Shown: positions 36,633 to 45,622 of the stretch, one piece after another
Layout of the letters: the number at the start of each line of letters is the position of its first letter
Numbering within the stretch: position 1 is the stretch's first letter
From: Phoenicimicrobium sp964438695
GTDB lineage: Bacteria; Atribacterota; Phoenicimicrobiia; Phoenicimicrobiales; Phoenicimicrobiaceae
Length of the DNA: 64,000 nucleotides
Reading direction: 5' to 3'
NCBI GenBank assembly: GCA_964438695.1
Contig: CAYTKP010000003.1
Span: 1 to 64,000, forward strand
The notes under the pieces: model-generated
Told to the model about the DNA's origin: nothing
Seen by the model: the letters and a program-made list of their open reading frames with translations, nothing else
The model's database searches: none
Made by a program: the position numbers and the translations under genes

Positions 36633-37770
36633 AAATGCTGATATAGTTATAATTGGCGGTGGAGTAATCGGTTGTAGTATTGCCTATAACTTATCTAAAT
36701 TAGGGGCTGAAGATATAGTATTATTAGAAAAGAATACTTTAGCCAGTGGTTCAACCGGCAGATGTGGAGCAGGAATCAGACAACAGTTTGGTACTGAAAT
36801 GAACTGTATCCTGGCCCGAGAGAGTATTAAGATTTTTGAGAATTTAAGTGAAGAACTGGATTATGATATTGAACTTAATCAGGGGGGTTATTTAATCTTG
36901 GCTTATACTGAAAAAGAAGTTAATCAATTTAAGAAAAATGTAGCCCTGCAACAATCTTTAGGTATAGATTCCAAATTTATTACAGTTAAAGAAGCCAAAG
37001 AGATTGCTCCACCTCTAGATACAGAAGGTGTATTGGCTGCGACTTTTTGTTCTACTGATGGTCATGCAGATCCCTTTAAAACCAACTTTGCCTATGCGGA
37101 AGCAGCTAAGAGGTTGGGGGTAAAGATATATACCTTTACTGAAGTAAAAGAGATTGATACAAAGAACAACAGGATAGTGGCAGTTAATACAAATAAAGGG
37201 AAGATATTTACTTCAATTGTAGTAAATGCGGCTGGAGGATATTCAGGAGTAATCGGAAAAATGGCAGGATTGGATTTACCAGTCTATTCCCAACGACATC
37301 AAATATTAATTACTGAACCAGTCGATCCCTTATTTCAGCCAATGTTAATGTCTTTTTCTCATAATTTCTATTGTCAGCAGACCCCTCACGGGAGTATAAT
37401 AATGGGTTTTGGTGACCCGAATGAACCTAAAGGATATAATATAAGCTCGAGTTGGCAGTTCGCTCGAGAGATGGCTCAAAAAATGACTGCAGTAGTACCT
37501 TTATTAAAAGAGGTGAGTATGGTAAGACAATGGGCTGGTCTATATAATGTTAGTCCTGATGCCCAACCAATCTTGGGAGAACATCCTAAAATGAACGGTT
37601 TTTATATGGCAATAGGATTTAGCGGACACGGATTTATGTTAGCCCCGATAACTAGTAAGTTAATTGCAGAATTAATATTAAACGGTAGGACATCTTTATC
37701 TATTGAAGATAAATTAGATATTGGGAGATTTGAAAGAGGAGAACTAATTCTTGAACCTTCAGTAGTTTAA
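36616..37770 (+). CDS. FAD-dependent amino-acid dehydrogenase subunit (DAO family, SoxB/HcnC-like)
   Basis: About 384 residues, a D-amino-acid-oxidase-family flavoprotein and presumably the catalytic subunit. The N-terminal Rossmann motif is IIGGGVIGCSIAY; it is followed by SGSTGRCGAGIRQQ, typical of the beta subunit of sarcosine oxidase, HcnC and proline dehydrogenase complexes, and a C-terminal GFSGHGFMLAP. Several starts (GTG 36616, ATG 36619, 36622 or 36625) lie in a GAT/ATG run overlapping the previous gene. Substrate candidates are glycine, sarcosine, proline or related imino acids. Confidence 0.88.
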   Translation: MMMMIKNADIVIIGGGVIGCSIAYNLSKLGAEDIVLLEKNTLASGSTGRCGAGIRQQFGTEMNCILARESIKIFENLSEELDYDIELNQGGYLILAYTEKEVNQFKKNVALQQSLGIDSKFITVKEAKEIAPPLDTEGVLAATFCSTDGHADPFKTNFAYAEAAKRLGVKIYTFTEVKEIDTKNNRIVAVNTNKGKIFTSIVVNAAGGYSGVIGKMAGLDLPVYSQRHQILITEPVDPLFQPMLMSFSHNFYCQQTPHGSIIMGFGDPNEPKGYNISSSWQFAREMAQKMTAVVPLLKEVSMVRQWAGLYNVSPDAQPILGEHPKMNGFYMAIGFSGHGFMLAPITSKLIAELILNGRTSLSIEDKLDIGRFERGELILEPSVV

Positions 37771-38174
37771 AAGTGCACAAAATAGTAATTTACTAGGAAG
37801 ACAATGTATAACCTATTAAAAATATTTTTGACTTTTGAGAAATATTCATCCTGTGAATTTGTAGAAAAGATAAAAAATTTTATATTTATATATGGGTAAA
37901 AAGAAGGATTTTTTAATTTTTTATAGAACTAATAATATGTTATATAATATAAGATTGGTGATTTTAATAGAAAGTCACCAAGAAAAAAGGTTTCTCGCAT
38001 TTTGCAAGATTCTTAATTAACAAGGAATAATATTTTGCAAGAAACTAATGATAAAAAAGAAGGAGGTGAAGTATTTACTAAAATAACTTAAAAGAAAATA
38101 TAATTATCAGATAGTTTATCAAGCCTATAGGTTTTAGTAATTTTTTATTTTAAAAAATAAAAGGAGGATTAAAG
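37771..38174 (+). promoter_or_regulatory. Structured leader of the amino-acid ABC transporter operon
   Basis: A TATAAT at 37943-37948 without a good -35 is followed by a hairpin TTGGTGA...TCACCAA (about 37954-37980), then two copies of ATTTTGCAAGA (37999-38009 and 38032-38042) that can close a stem (GTTTCTCGCA with TGCAAGAAAC). An almost perfect orphan SD, AAGGAGGTGA (38060-38069), has no gene after it; the real SD for livJ (AGGAGG) is about 100 nt further on. Confidence 0.5.
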
Positions 38175-39341
38175 ATGAAAAGTATTAAATATTTATTAGT
38201 TATTAGTTTGTTAATATTCGCTTTTAGTGTAACTTGTTCAGGTGTAATGGCGGCAGATAAGCCACCAGTTGTAATTGGGCTTCAGGGACCGATAACTGGA
38301 GCCTGGGCATATGAAGGTCAAATGGCGAAACAATCTTGTGAGATAGCAGCCCAATTAATTAATGAAAAAGGTGGTATTTTAGGTGGTAGAATGATTGAAC
38401 TTAGAGTAGCTGATGACGCCTGTGAACCAAAAGCAGGAGCTTTAGCAGCAATGAAGCTAATTTCTCAGAAGGATGTAGTAGCTGCTATTTCGACTTATGG
38501 TTCATCAGTATGCGAACCTGCTTCTAATCTTTATGAAAAGTTTAAGAAAGTTAATATTGCTTATGGGGCAACTGCTGTTCGTTTAACTGAAAGAGGATTG
38601 AAGTACTTTTTCCGAACTTGTGGTATTGATAGTGCCCAGGGTATTTTCTTTGCGGATTATGTTCCCAGAGTTTTTGGAGCAAAGAGAATAGCTATTATAC
38701 ATGATAATACTACCTTTGCTAAAGGAGTTGCCGAAGAGACTAAAAAAGCATTGCAATCAAAGGTTGATGCGGGAGAAGTAGAGATAGTATATTATGATGC
38801 TATTACTCCAGGTGAGAAGGATTTCTCTGTTCCTTTAACTAAAGTTAGAGAGACCAATCCAGATGTCCTCTACTTTACTGGTTATTATCCCGAAGCTGCC
38901 TTAATAGTATCTCAAGCTCGAGATATAGGTATTACTTGTCCCTTTGTCGGGGGTAACGCGGCTATCAATGATGAATTTGTAAAAATTGCTGGGATAGAGA
39001 AGGCAAAAGGATGTTTTATGACTCAAGAACCTATGCCAGCAGAACTTCCCTACCCAGAATCAAAGGTATTTTTAAAAGCATATAAAGCGAAATATGGAGA
39101 AATACCTTCCAGCCCCTGGCCAGTATATGCTGCTGATGCCTTAAATATTATTGCTTACGTAATTGATAAAACCGGTTCTACCGATTCTGATATTTTGGCA
39201 GAGTATCTGAGAAATGAAGTTGATGGTGTTCCAGGAGTTACTGGTTCAATCGGTTTTACGGAAAAAGGAGATAGGGAAGGAGTTCCGTATCTAATGTATG
39301 TAGTAAACGAAGAAGGTGGCTTCGATATTTACAATAAATAA
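38175..39341 (+). CDS. livJ: Branched-chain/amino-acid ABC transporter substrate-binding protein
   Basis: A 388-residue type I periplasmic-binding protein (LivJ/Peripla_BP_6). A signal peptide (basic MKSIK, hydrophobic core, cleavage near GVMA-AD at about residue 27) exports it. Mature features include GPITGAWAYEGQ and GAYGSSVCEP-like ligand-lobe segments (TYGSSVCEPAS). A lipobox is not evident. Members bind Leu/Ile/Val but also many other amino acids, amides or urea; with the upstream flavoprotein complex the ligand may be that complex's substrate (inference). Confidence 0.93.
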   Translation: MKSIKYLLVISLLIFAFSVTCSGVMAADKPPVVIGLQGPITGAWAYEGQMAKQSCEIAAQLINEKGGILGGRMIELRVADDACEPKAGALAAMKLISQKDVVAAISTYGSSVCEPASNLYEKFKKVNIAYGATAVRLTERGLKYFFRTCGIDSAQGIFFADYVPRVFGAKRIAIIHDNTTFAKGVAEETKKALQSKVDAGEVEIVYYDAITPGEKDFSVPLTKVRETNPDVLYFTGYYPEAALIVSQARDIGITCPFVGGNAAINDEFVKIAGIEKAKGCFMTQEPMPAELPYPESKVFLKAYKAKYGEIPSSPWPVYAADALNIIAYVIDKTGSTDSDILAEYLRNEVDGVPGVTGSIGFTEKGDREGVPYLMYVVNEEGGFDIYNK

Positions 39342-39360
39342 AAAAGTAAAGGGGTAAAAG

Positions 39361-40272
39361 ATGAGAATTTTTTTGGAGCAGATGATAAATGGACTAACAA
39401 TCGGGTCTTTTTATGCTTTAATTGCCTTAGGGTATTCTATGGTATATGGAGTAATGAAACTAATTAATTTTGCTCATGGAGATTTATTTGCTCTAGGTTC
39501 TTACCTCGGATTTACCCTTCTTGTATGGGGAAATGCCTATGTGACCACAAATTTTGGCTTAGCAGGAGGAATGATTGCGGCTATATTAATAGCCGCAATC
39601 GGCATAGGTGTGGCTGGAATATTGGTTGAGCGGATAGCCTACCGCCCGATTTATCCAGCAGGGCGGCTTCCCGCAGTCGTTTCTGCTTTAGGTGTATCAA
39701 TTATTTTAGAAAATATGATTATGGTAATCTGGGGTCCACGTTATCAGGCTTATCCTGTAGATGTTGTACCTGCAGCACGTTTTGAAATAGGTGGAATTCA
39801 TATCACACTTCTTCAAATAATTATTTTAATTCTGTCTTTTGCATTATTAGCTTTCTTATATTATGTAATTCAAAAGACAACTTTTGGGGCAGCTATTAGG
39901 GCTTCAGCTCTGGATAGGGATACTGCTGCCTTAATGGGAATAAATATAAATACTGTAATATTTTTTATTTTTGCTTTAGGTCCTGCTTTAGGTGGAGTGG
40001 CTGGAGTTATGGTAGGAATGTATTATCGTCAAATAAGTTTTACTATGGGTTGGAACTACGGATTAAAAGCTTTTACTGCTACAATTTTAGGGGGTATTGG
40101 CAATATCCCAGGGGCAATGGTGGGAGGACTTCTTTTAGGAATCTTTGAAATGTTAGGTTCTGCCTATATTTCCACAGCTTATAAGGATGTCTTTGTGTTT
40201 TTAATCCTGATATTAGTTTTAATCTTTCGTCCCAGAGGTCTTTTGGGTGAAAAAGTTGCGGAAAAGGTGTAA
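39361..40272 (+). CDS. livH: Amino-acid ABC transporter permease LivH
   Basis: A 303-residue permease of the LivH type with about eight membrane segments. It starts with LEQMINGLTIGSFYALIALGYSMVYG, and the coupling region RASALDRDTAALMGIN with the FALGPALGGVAGV segment is typical. SD AAAGGGG. It forms the membrane channel with LivM. Confidence 0.95.
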   Translation: MRIFLEQMINGLTIGSFYALIALGYSMVYGVMKLINFAHGDLFALGSYLGFTLLVWGNAYVTTNFGLAGGMIAAILIAAIGIGVAGILVERIAYRPIYPAGRLPAVVSALGVSIILENMIMVIWGPRYQAYPVDVVPAARFEIGGIHITLLQIIILILSFALLAFLYYVIQKTTFGAAIRASALDRDTAALMGININTVIFFIFALGPALGGVAGVMVGMYYRQISFTMGWNYGLKAFTATILGGIGNIPGAMVGGLLLGIFEMLGSAYISTAYKDVFVFLILILVLIFRPRGLLGEKVAEKV

Positions 40273-40284
40273 GGGGGTAAATAA

Positions 40285-41268
40285 ATGAAATTAAATGGAA
40301 ATACTATTTTTAAGAACTGGCCTATTTTTATAGTAGTATTATTATTAGCAGTGTCCCCTTTTATAATGAATAATTATTGGATTGATGTCTTCTTTTTCTT
40401 CGGAATTTATGCTCTTTTAGGCTTAAGTTTGAATATTGTTTTAGGAGAAGTAGGGTTATTTGATTTGGGGCATATGGGATTTATGGCTATTGGTGCCTAT
40501 GCTACTGCTATTCTTAATACTCATTTTGGTATTCCCATAATATTTTTAATGCCAGTTAGTGCTCTGGCAGCAGCTGGTTTTGCCTGGTTAGTCTGTTCCC
40601 CTATCATTCATTTGCGAGGGGATTATCTTTGCATTGTTACTATTGGTATGGGAGAAATTGTAAGATTAACTCTTATCAATAATCCCTTTGGTATTACTGG
40701 AGGGCCAAATGGAGTTTTTGGAATAGATTTTCTTTCTTTTGGAGGCCCTTTAGTAATTGATACTTCTATTGAATCTTACTTTGTAATTTGGATAATAGTA
40801 GGATTGACCGTTCTCGCTCTTATTAATTTACAGCGTTCCCGAATAGGCCGAGCATGGAATTGTATTCGAGAAGATGAAATCGCTGCTGAATCAACTGGAA
40901 TCGATGTCAGACACTATAAACTGTTGGCTTTTATTTTAGGCGCGGGCTTAGCCGGAGTAGCTGGCAATATATATGCCAGTAAATTAATGATTGTATCTCC
41001 CGAGAGTTTTACTTTTATGGAATCCTGTATGCTTTTCTGTATAGTTCTTATTGGAGGAATGGGATCTATCCCCGGGGTATTGATAGGTTCTGCAGCTGTC
41101 AGTCTTTTCCCCGAAGTATTTCGAACATTTGCCCAGTATCGGATGTTGATATTTGGGGTAGCAATGGTGGTTATGATGATCTTTAGGCCCGGTGGCATCT
41201 GGCCCAGGAAGAGGGGAGCAATTGAATTTAAATCACTTTTACCAAAGGCAGGAGAAGACAATGTCTAA
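40285..41268 (+). CDS. livM: Amino-acid ABC transporter permease LivM
   Basis: A 327-residue LivM-type permease, strongly hydrophobic, with the family stretches LGLSLNIVLGEVGLFDLGHMGFMAIGAY (in part) and GRAWNCIREDEIAAESTGID, the EAA-like loop. SD AGGGGG ahead of the ATG. It overlaps livG by 8 nt. Confidence 0.95.
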   Translation: MKLNGNTIFKNWPIFIVVLLLAVSPFIMNNYWIDVFFFFGIYALLGLSLNIVLGEVGLFDLGHMGFMAIGAYATAILNTHFGIPIIFLMPVSALAAAGFAWLVCSPIIHLRGDYLCIVTIGMGEIVRLTLINNPFGITGGPNGVFGIDFLSFGGPLVIDTSIESYFVIWIIVGLTVLALINLQRSRIGRAWNCIREDEIAAESTGIDVRHYKLLAFILGAGLAGVAGNIYASKLMIVSPESFTFMESCMLFCIVLIGGMGSIPGVLIGSAAVSLFPEVFRTFAQYRMLIFGVAMVVMMIFRPGGIWPRKRGAIEFKSLLPKAGEDNV

Positions 41269-42115
41269 GGATAGTAATTGCAATATTGAAATAGTAAACA
41301 AAGCTGAAAACGAAATTAAAGAGATTAATGAACTTAATGAAGTTATTTTGCAAACTGTAAAATTAACTAAAAAATTTGGCGGCTTAATTGCAGTAAATAA
41401 TTTTGATTTAAAAGTAAATCGGGGAGAAATTAGTAGTCTGATAGGTCCTAATGGAGCGGGGAAAACCACTGTTTTTAATGTGGTTACTGGTATATATCAA
41501 GCTGATGGAGGGAAAGTCGTATTTAAAGGGGAAGACCTTGCCGGGAAAAAACCCCACCAAATCGTTGAAAAGGGCATTGCTCGTACTTTCCAAAATATTA
41601 GGTTATTTAATAATATGACTTGCTTAGAAAATGTAATGGCTGGCAAGCACTGTCGAAGTAAAGAAGGTGTAGGGTCTTCTATTTTTAGAACTTTTTCGCA
41701 GAGGAAGGAAGAATCAGAAATTCGAGAAATTGCCAAAAGACGCCTTCAACAGGTAGGGCTATGGAAATATCGAGATGAGTTAGCAAAAAATATTGCTTAT
41801 GGCAATCAAAGGATGTTGGAAATTGCCCGAGCTTTAGCTTCTAATCCTAATTTATTGATTTTAGATGAACCAAGTAGTGGTCTAAATGATAAAGAATCGG
41901 AAGATCTGGTAAAATTTCTTAGAGATTTATTAAAAGAAAATCTGACTATTTTACTTATTGAGCATGATATGAATGTGGTTATGGGGATTTCTGACTGGGT
42001 AACAGTAATGGACGAAGGAAAGAAAATTGCCGAAGGTAAACCAGAAGAAGTTTACCATAATCCAATTGTAATTGAGGCATATCTTGGTAAAGAGGAAGAA
42101 GAGGAGGAGGGCTAA
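41261..42115 (+). CDS. livG: Amino-acid ABC transporter ATP-binding protein LivG
   Basis: A 284-residue ATPase with Walker A GPNGAGKTT, Walker B LLILDEPSSGL and the H-loop LIEHDM. The signature reads AYGNQRMLEIARAL, slightly different from the usual YGQQR. An extra N-terminal tail of about 30 charged residues precedes the ABC domain. ATG 41261 with SD AGGAG (41250-41254) is the likely start; a longer frame from GTG 41192 would overlap livM by 77 nt. Confidence 0.95.
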   Translation: MSKDSNCNIEIVNKAENEIKEINELNEVILQTVKLTKKFGGLIAVNNFDLKVNRGEISSLIGPNGAGKTTVFNVVTGIYQADGGKVVFKGEDLAGKKPHQIVEKGIARTFQNIRLFNNMTCLENVMAGKHCRSKEGVGSSIFRTFSQRKEESEIREIAKRRLQQVGLWKYRDELAKNIAYGNQRMLEIARALASNPNLLILDEPSSGLNDKESEDLVKFLRDLLKENLTILLIEHDMNVVMGISDWVTVMDEGKKIAEGKPEEVYHNPIVIEAYLGKEEEEEEG

Positions 42116-42120
42116 AAGAT

Positions 42121-42858
42121 ATGAGTGTGCTGTTTAAGGTTAATGATTTACATATATTCTATGGTTCTATTGAAGCACTTAAAGGTATTTCTCTGGAAGT
42201 TAATAAAGGTGAAATAGTGACAGTTTTAGGGGCAAATGGTGCAGGAAAGAGTACTCTTTTGAGGGCAATTTCTGGTTTATTACCTATAAAAAAAGGAAAA
42301 ATCCAATTTGAGGGAAAAGAGCTCAATAATGTTTCAGCCTTTAAAATAGTTATGAGAGGTATTTCTCATGTCCCCGAAGGTCGAAAAGTATTTGCAACTC
42401 TTACTGTAGAGGAAAATCTTAATTTAGGAGCCTTTATCGATAGAAAAAATATAAAATTGGTTAAGGAAAGAAAAGAAAGAGTATATAATCTATTCCCAAT
42501 TTTAGAAAAAAGAAAGAACCAATTATCTGGGACGCTTTCTGGTGGAGAACAACAAATGTTGGCTATTGGAAGAGGTTTAATGAGTAATCCCAAGATGCTG
42601 CTTTTAGATGAGCCTTCTCTGGGTTTAGCTCCCTTATTGGTGAAACAAATTTTTAAAATAATCTATGAAATAAATAGCCAGGGTATTGCAATATTATTAG
42701 TAGAACAGAATGCCCGTAAAGCACTTAGTATAGCTCACCGAGGATATATTTTGGAAACTGGAAATATTTCAATTAGCGGATTATCTTCAGAATTAAAAAA
42801 TAACCAAAAAGTTCAAGAGGCTTATTTGGGAGGCGCTGCTCTGAAAAATATTAAATAG
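42121..42858 (+). CDS. livF: Amino-acid ABC transporter ATP-binding protein LivF
   Basis: A 245-residue ATPase with Walker A GANGAGKST, signature LSGGEQQMLAIGRGL, Walker B LLLDEPSLGLAP and LLVEQNARKAL, all typical of LivF. It starts 5 nt after livG and completes the importer. No strong terminator is seen after it. Confidence 0.96.
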   Translation: MSVLFKVNDLHIFYGSIEALKGISLEVNKGEIVTVLGANGAGKSTLLRAISGLLPIKKGKIQFEGKELNNVSAFKIVMRGISHVPEGRKVFATLTVEENLNLGAFIDRKNIKLVKERKERVYNLFPILEKRKNQLSGTLSGGEQQMLAIGRGLMSNPKMLLLDEPSLGLAPLLVKQIFKIIYEINSQGIAILLVEQNARKALSIAHRGYILETGNISISGLSSELKNNQKVQEAYLGGAALKNIK

Positions 42859-43288
42859 TGACCAAAATTACTAAAAATAATAAGGTATTGAAATCATATA
42901 TACTACTACCTTCCCTGATAATCGTATCAAAATATTATCCTTTTTCTCATCTACCTGAGGACAAACTTCTATCTTTTTCTCTTTCTTAACTCGGATCCCA
43001 TTTTATTATATACTTGATATTTTTTGCAAATAATTGAAAAAATATAAAAATTTTGATATATTAAGCACAAACTAAGTTAGTATTTAATATATAATATGTG
43101 TAGTGTATCCTTTATAAAACATTATTTGCTTATTTAGTTCAGAAAAAGACCCAATAACTGAAAGCTATTAATGGGAAATTATTTAAAATAACGATTATAT
43201 AAAAACAGCTAATTTAACTGTTAAACAGAAAAATTGATAATAAATATACAAAAGTAAACACAAATAAAATGTAAGGGAAAAACAAATT
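42859..43288. other. Gene-free interval between livF and phoU
   Basis: About 430 AT-rich bases. TATAAT at 43090-43095 is a possible -10 for phoU, without a good -35 at the right distance. No RNA motif or open frame can be supported. Confidence 0.45.
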
Positions 43289-43987
43289 ATGATAAAGAAA
43301 ACGAATATAAAAGATAAAAAAATATATTTTGATGAGGAGCTTGCGGATTTAAAAGAAAATTTGATAAAGATGTCGAATCTGGTTAAAGAAGCAATTGAAA
43401 TGTCAATAAGGTCTTTAGTTGAACAAAATTTAGATTTAGCTGCGAAAGTAATAGAAAATGATGATGTAATTGATAAGATGGAAGTTGATATTGAGGAACA
43501 ATGTTTACAGATGATTGCTTTACGTCATCCAATTGCCAAAACCCTGAGAATCATTGGGTGTGGATTTAAGACTATTTCTGATTTGGAGAGAGTTGCAGAT
43601 CATGCAGTAAATATAGCTAAGGCAAGCCAATATTTATCTACCAAACCAATGGTAAAACCTTTAGTAGATATTCCTCGGATGGCTGAAATTGCTCAAAATA
43701 TGTTAAGGGATGGTTTAACTGCGTATTTTAATGGAGATGTGGAAATGGCAAAGGAAGTATGGCTAAGAGATAAAACAGTTGACAACCTGAATGAGCAAAT
43801 ATTTCGAGAACTATTAACCTTTATGATGGAGGATCCTCATACCATTAGCCGGGCAATCTATTTAATTTTTGTTTCAGATAATATTGAACGGATTGCAGAC
43901 CATGCCACAAATCTAGCAGAGCGAGTAGCCTATATTGTTAATGGTGAGAGACTAAATAAATACTTCAAAAATAGCAATAAGGAGTAA
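43289..43987 (+). CDS. phoU: PhoU-family phosphate regulator
   Basis: A 232-residue all-helical protein made of two PhoU repeats. Each has the ExxxD-type metal-binding helix: ISDLERVADHAVNIA in the first and SDNIERIADHATNLAE in the second. PhoU normally modulates Pst transport and PhoR signalling, but no pst or pho genes are nearby; it separates the transporter operon from the ylm genes. It ends in AAGGAG that may be the SD for the next gene. Confidence 0.93.
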   Translation: MIKKTNIKDKKIYFDEELADLKENLIKMSNLVKEAIEMSIRSLVEQNLDLAAKVIENDDVIDKMEVDIEEQCLQMIALRHPIAKTLRIIGCGFKTISDLERVADHAVNIAKASQYLSTKPMVKPLVDIPRMAEIAQNMLRDGLTAYFNGDVEMAKEVWLRDKTVDNLNEQIFRELLTFMMEDPHTISRAIYLIFVSDNIERIADHATNLAERVAYIVNGERLNKYFKNSNKE

Positions 43988-43992
43988 TAATT

Positions 43993-44684
43993 TTGGGGTA
44001 GTTAAAGATAATCTGGAGATAATAAATAAAAGAATAAAAGAAGCAGCTTTAAGAGTAAATAGAAATCCCGATGGAATTAAGTTAGTAGCAGTTACTAAAA
44101 CTGCTACTATAGAACAGATAAAAGAAGCAATAGATGCAGGAGTAAAAATTATTGGTGAGAATAGAGTGCAGGAAGCGAAGGAAAAATATCAAATGCTAAC
44201 TGATGATATAGAATACCACTTAGTAGGTCACTTGCAAACTAATAAAGCAAAATATGCTGTGGAATTGTTTGATTTAATTCATTCTGTAGATAGTGTGAAA
44301 TTAGCTAAAGAAATAGAGAGGCGGTCCATACAGTGTAATAGAATTGTGGATATATTAGTTGAGGTAAATGTATCTGGTGAAGAAACTAAATATGGAATTA
44401 GACCTGAAGAAGTGGAACTTTTTATAAGAGAGATTTCTAGATTTTCTGGAATAAGGGTAAAAGGTTTAATGACTATTGCACCTATTGCCCAAAATCAGGA
44501 GAAAGTCCGTCCTTATTTTAGAAAACTTAGGGAATTAAGTGAGCAGATAAATGATATGAATATAGAAAATATAAAGATGGAATACCTTTCCATGGGAATG
44601 ACAGATGATTTTGAGGTTGCCATTGAGGAGGGTTCTAATATGGTTAGAATCGGCAGAGGGATATTTAGTTTAAAGAAAAATTGA
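43993..44684 (+). CDS. ylmE: YggS/YlmE-type PLP homeostasis protein, start codon disrupted
   Basis: Alanine-racemase-fold protein that binds pyridoxal phosphate. Homology runs from about 44001 (VKDNLEIINKRIKEAA, then LVAVTKT with the PLP lysine) to the stop. That frame has no ATG, GTG or TTG between an upstream stop at 43953 and GTG 44166, and starting at 44166 would lose the PLP lysine. An SD AAGGAG (43979-43984) is followed at the right distance by TTG 43993, which is one base out of frame at GGGG (43995-43998). A lost G or a non-standard start would explain this. C-terminal SMGMTDDFEVAI and VRIGRGIFS are intact. Confidence 0.88.
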
Positions 44685-44705
44685 AAGCAAACGGAAGGAA
44701 TATTT

Positions 44706-44975
44706 ATGTTTTTACTAATTCGGATAGTTGATATATTTTTTAGAGTTTATAGTTATTTTATTTTGGCGAGAATATTTTTATCTTGGATACCAGTGGATCA
44801 CTATAACCCAATAGTACAATTCATATATAGAATTACCGAACCTATTTTAGCACCTTTTAGAGTAATTTTACCTTTGGGAAGTGTGGGGTTAGACCTATCA
44901 CCGATAATTGTCTTTTTTTTATTGAATCTACTTCATAGTTCAATAATTAATATACTTGTAAGATTAGCACTTTAG
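44706..44975 (+). CDS. ylmG: YggT/YlmG family membrane protein
   Basis: An 89-residue protein with two hydrophobic helices and the family motif ARIFLSWIPVDHYNP followed by ITEPILAPFR. It is part of the ylm division-linked cluster of Gram-positives and cyanobacteria; plastid homologues affect nucleoid and thylakoid organisation. The neighbours sepF and ylmH, common in that cluster, are absent. Confidence 0.93.
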   Translation: MFLLIRIVDIFFRVYSYFILARIFLSWIPVDHYNPIVQFIYRITEPILAPFRVILPLGSVGLDLSPIIVFFLLNLLHSSIINILVRLAL

Positions 44976-45061
44976 CATAGATATTTAAAAATTTACTTAT
45001 GTTTGTAGAAGTGGGCAAAGAATTAGTTGGATTGAATTATTAAATGAGGGGGAATGATTGA

Positions 45062-45622
45062 ATGAGAATTACGCCAATGGATATTGAACAGCAGGAGTTT
45101 AGTAGATCTTTTCGAGGATACAACGAGGAAGAGGTAGATGATTTCTTAGACAAGATTGTGAAAGACTATGAGGAATTAATAAATGAAAATAACAAACTTA
45201 ATGAAGAAATCGAAAGAATGAAAGAACGACTGAAAGAATATAGTGAGATTGAAGAAACCTTAAGAAGTGCTTTGTTAAATGCCCAAAAATCAGCCGAAGA
45301 AATGAAAAAGAAGGTAGAAAATGAGGCTAAGATGATTATAGAAAAAGCAAAGATGGAAGCAGAAATGATAAAACAGCAAGCTTCTCAAAAGGGAGATGAA
45401 ATAAAAAATGAAATTGATAATCTTAGAAGATATAAATTCATTTTTAAAGAAAGACTTAAGTCTATGTTGAACTTATATCTAAACATGATAGAAACTGAAG
45501 AATTTGAAGAACAGGGAGGTTATGAGTTTACTAAGAAAAGCACAAATGATATAAAAATAGATGAAGCGAAAGTAGAAAAAAATCTTAAAGGTCTTGATGA
45601 AGAAGTACCGAAAAATGGATAA
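45062..45622 (+). CDS. divIVA: DivIVA domain cell-division/polarity protein
   Basis: A 186-residue coiled-coil protein. The N-terminal lipid-binding domain reads RITPMDIEQQEFSRSFRGYN then EEEVDDFLDKI, as in DivIVA/GpsB. Residues about 30-150 are a heptad coiled coil, and the C-terminus is charged. It recruits division and wall-growth proteins at curved membranes in Firmicutes and Actinobacteria. Its 3' end overlaps yggU. Confidence 0.95.
   Translation: MRITPMDIEQQEFSRSFRGYNEEEVDDFLDKIVKDYEELINENNKLNEEIERMKERLKEYSEIEETLRSALLNAQKSAEEMKKKVENEAKMIIEKAKMEAEMIKQQASQKGDEIKNEIDNLRRYKFIFKERLKSMLNLYLNMIETEEFEEQGGYEFTKKSTNDIKIDEAKVEKNLKGLDEEVPKNG

Noticed and set aside
41192..41260. Extended N-terminus for livG
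   Set aside because: Lies inside livM; ATG 41261 has a good SD and the usual small overlap.
44166..44684. GTG 44166 as the start of ylmE
   Set aside because: It would delete the PLP-binding lysine and about 55 conserved residues; the upstream frame is clearly homologous.
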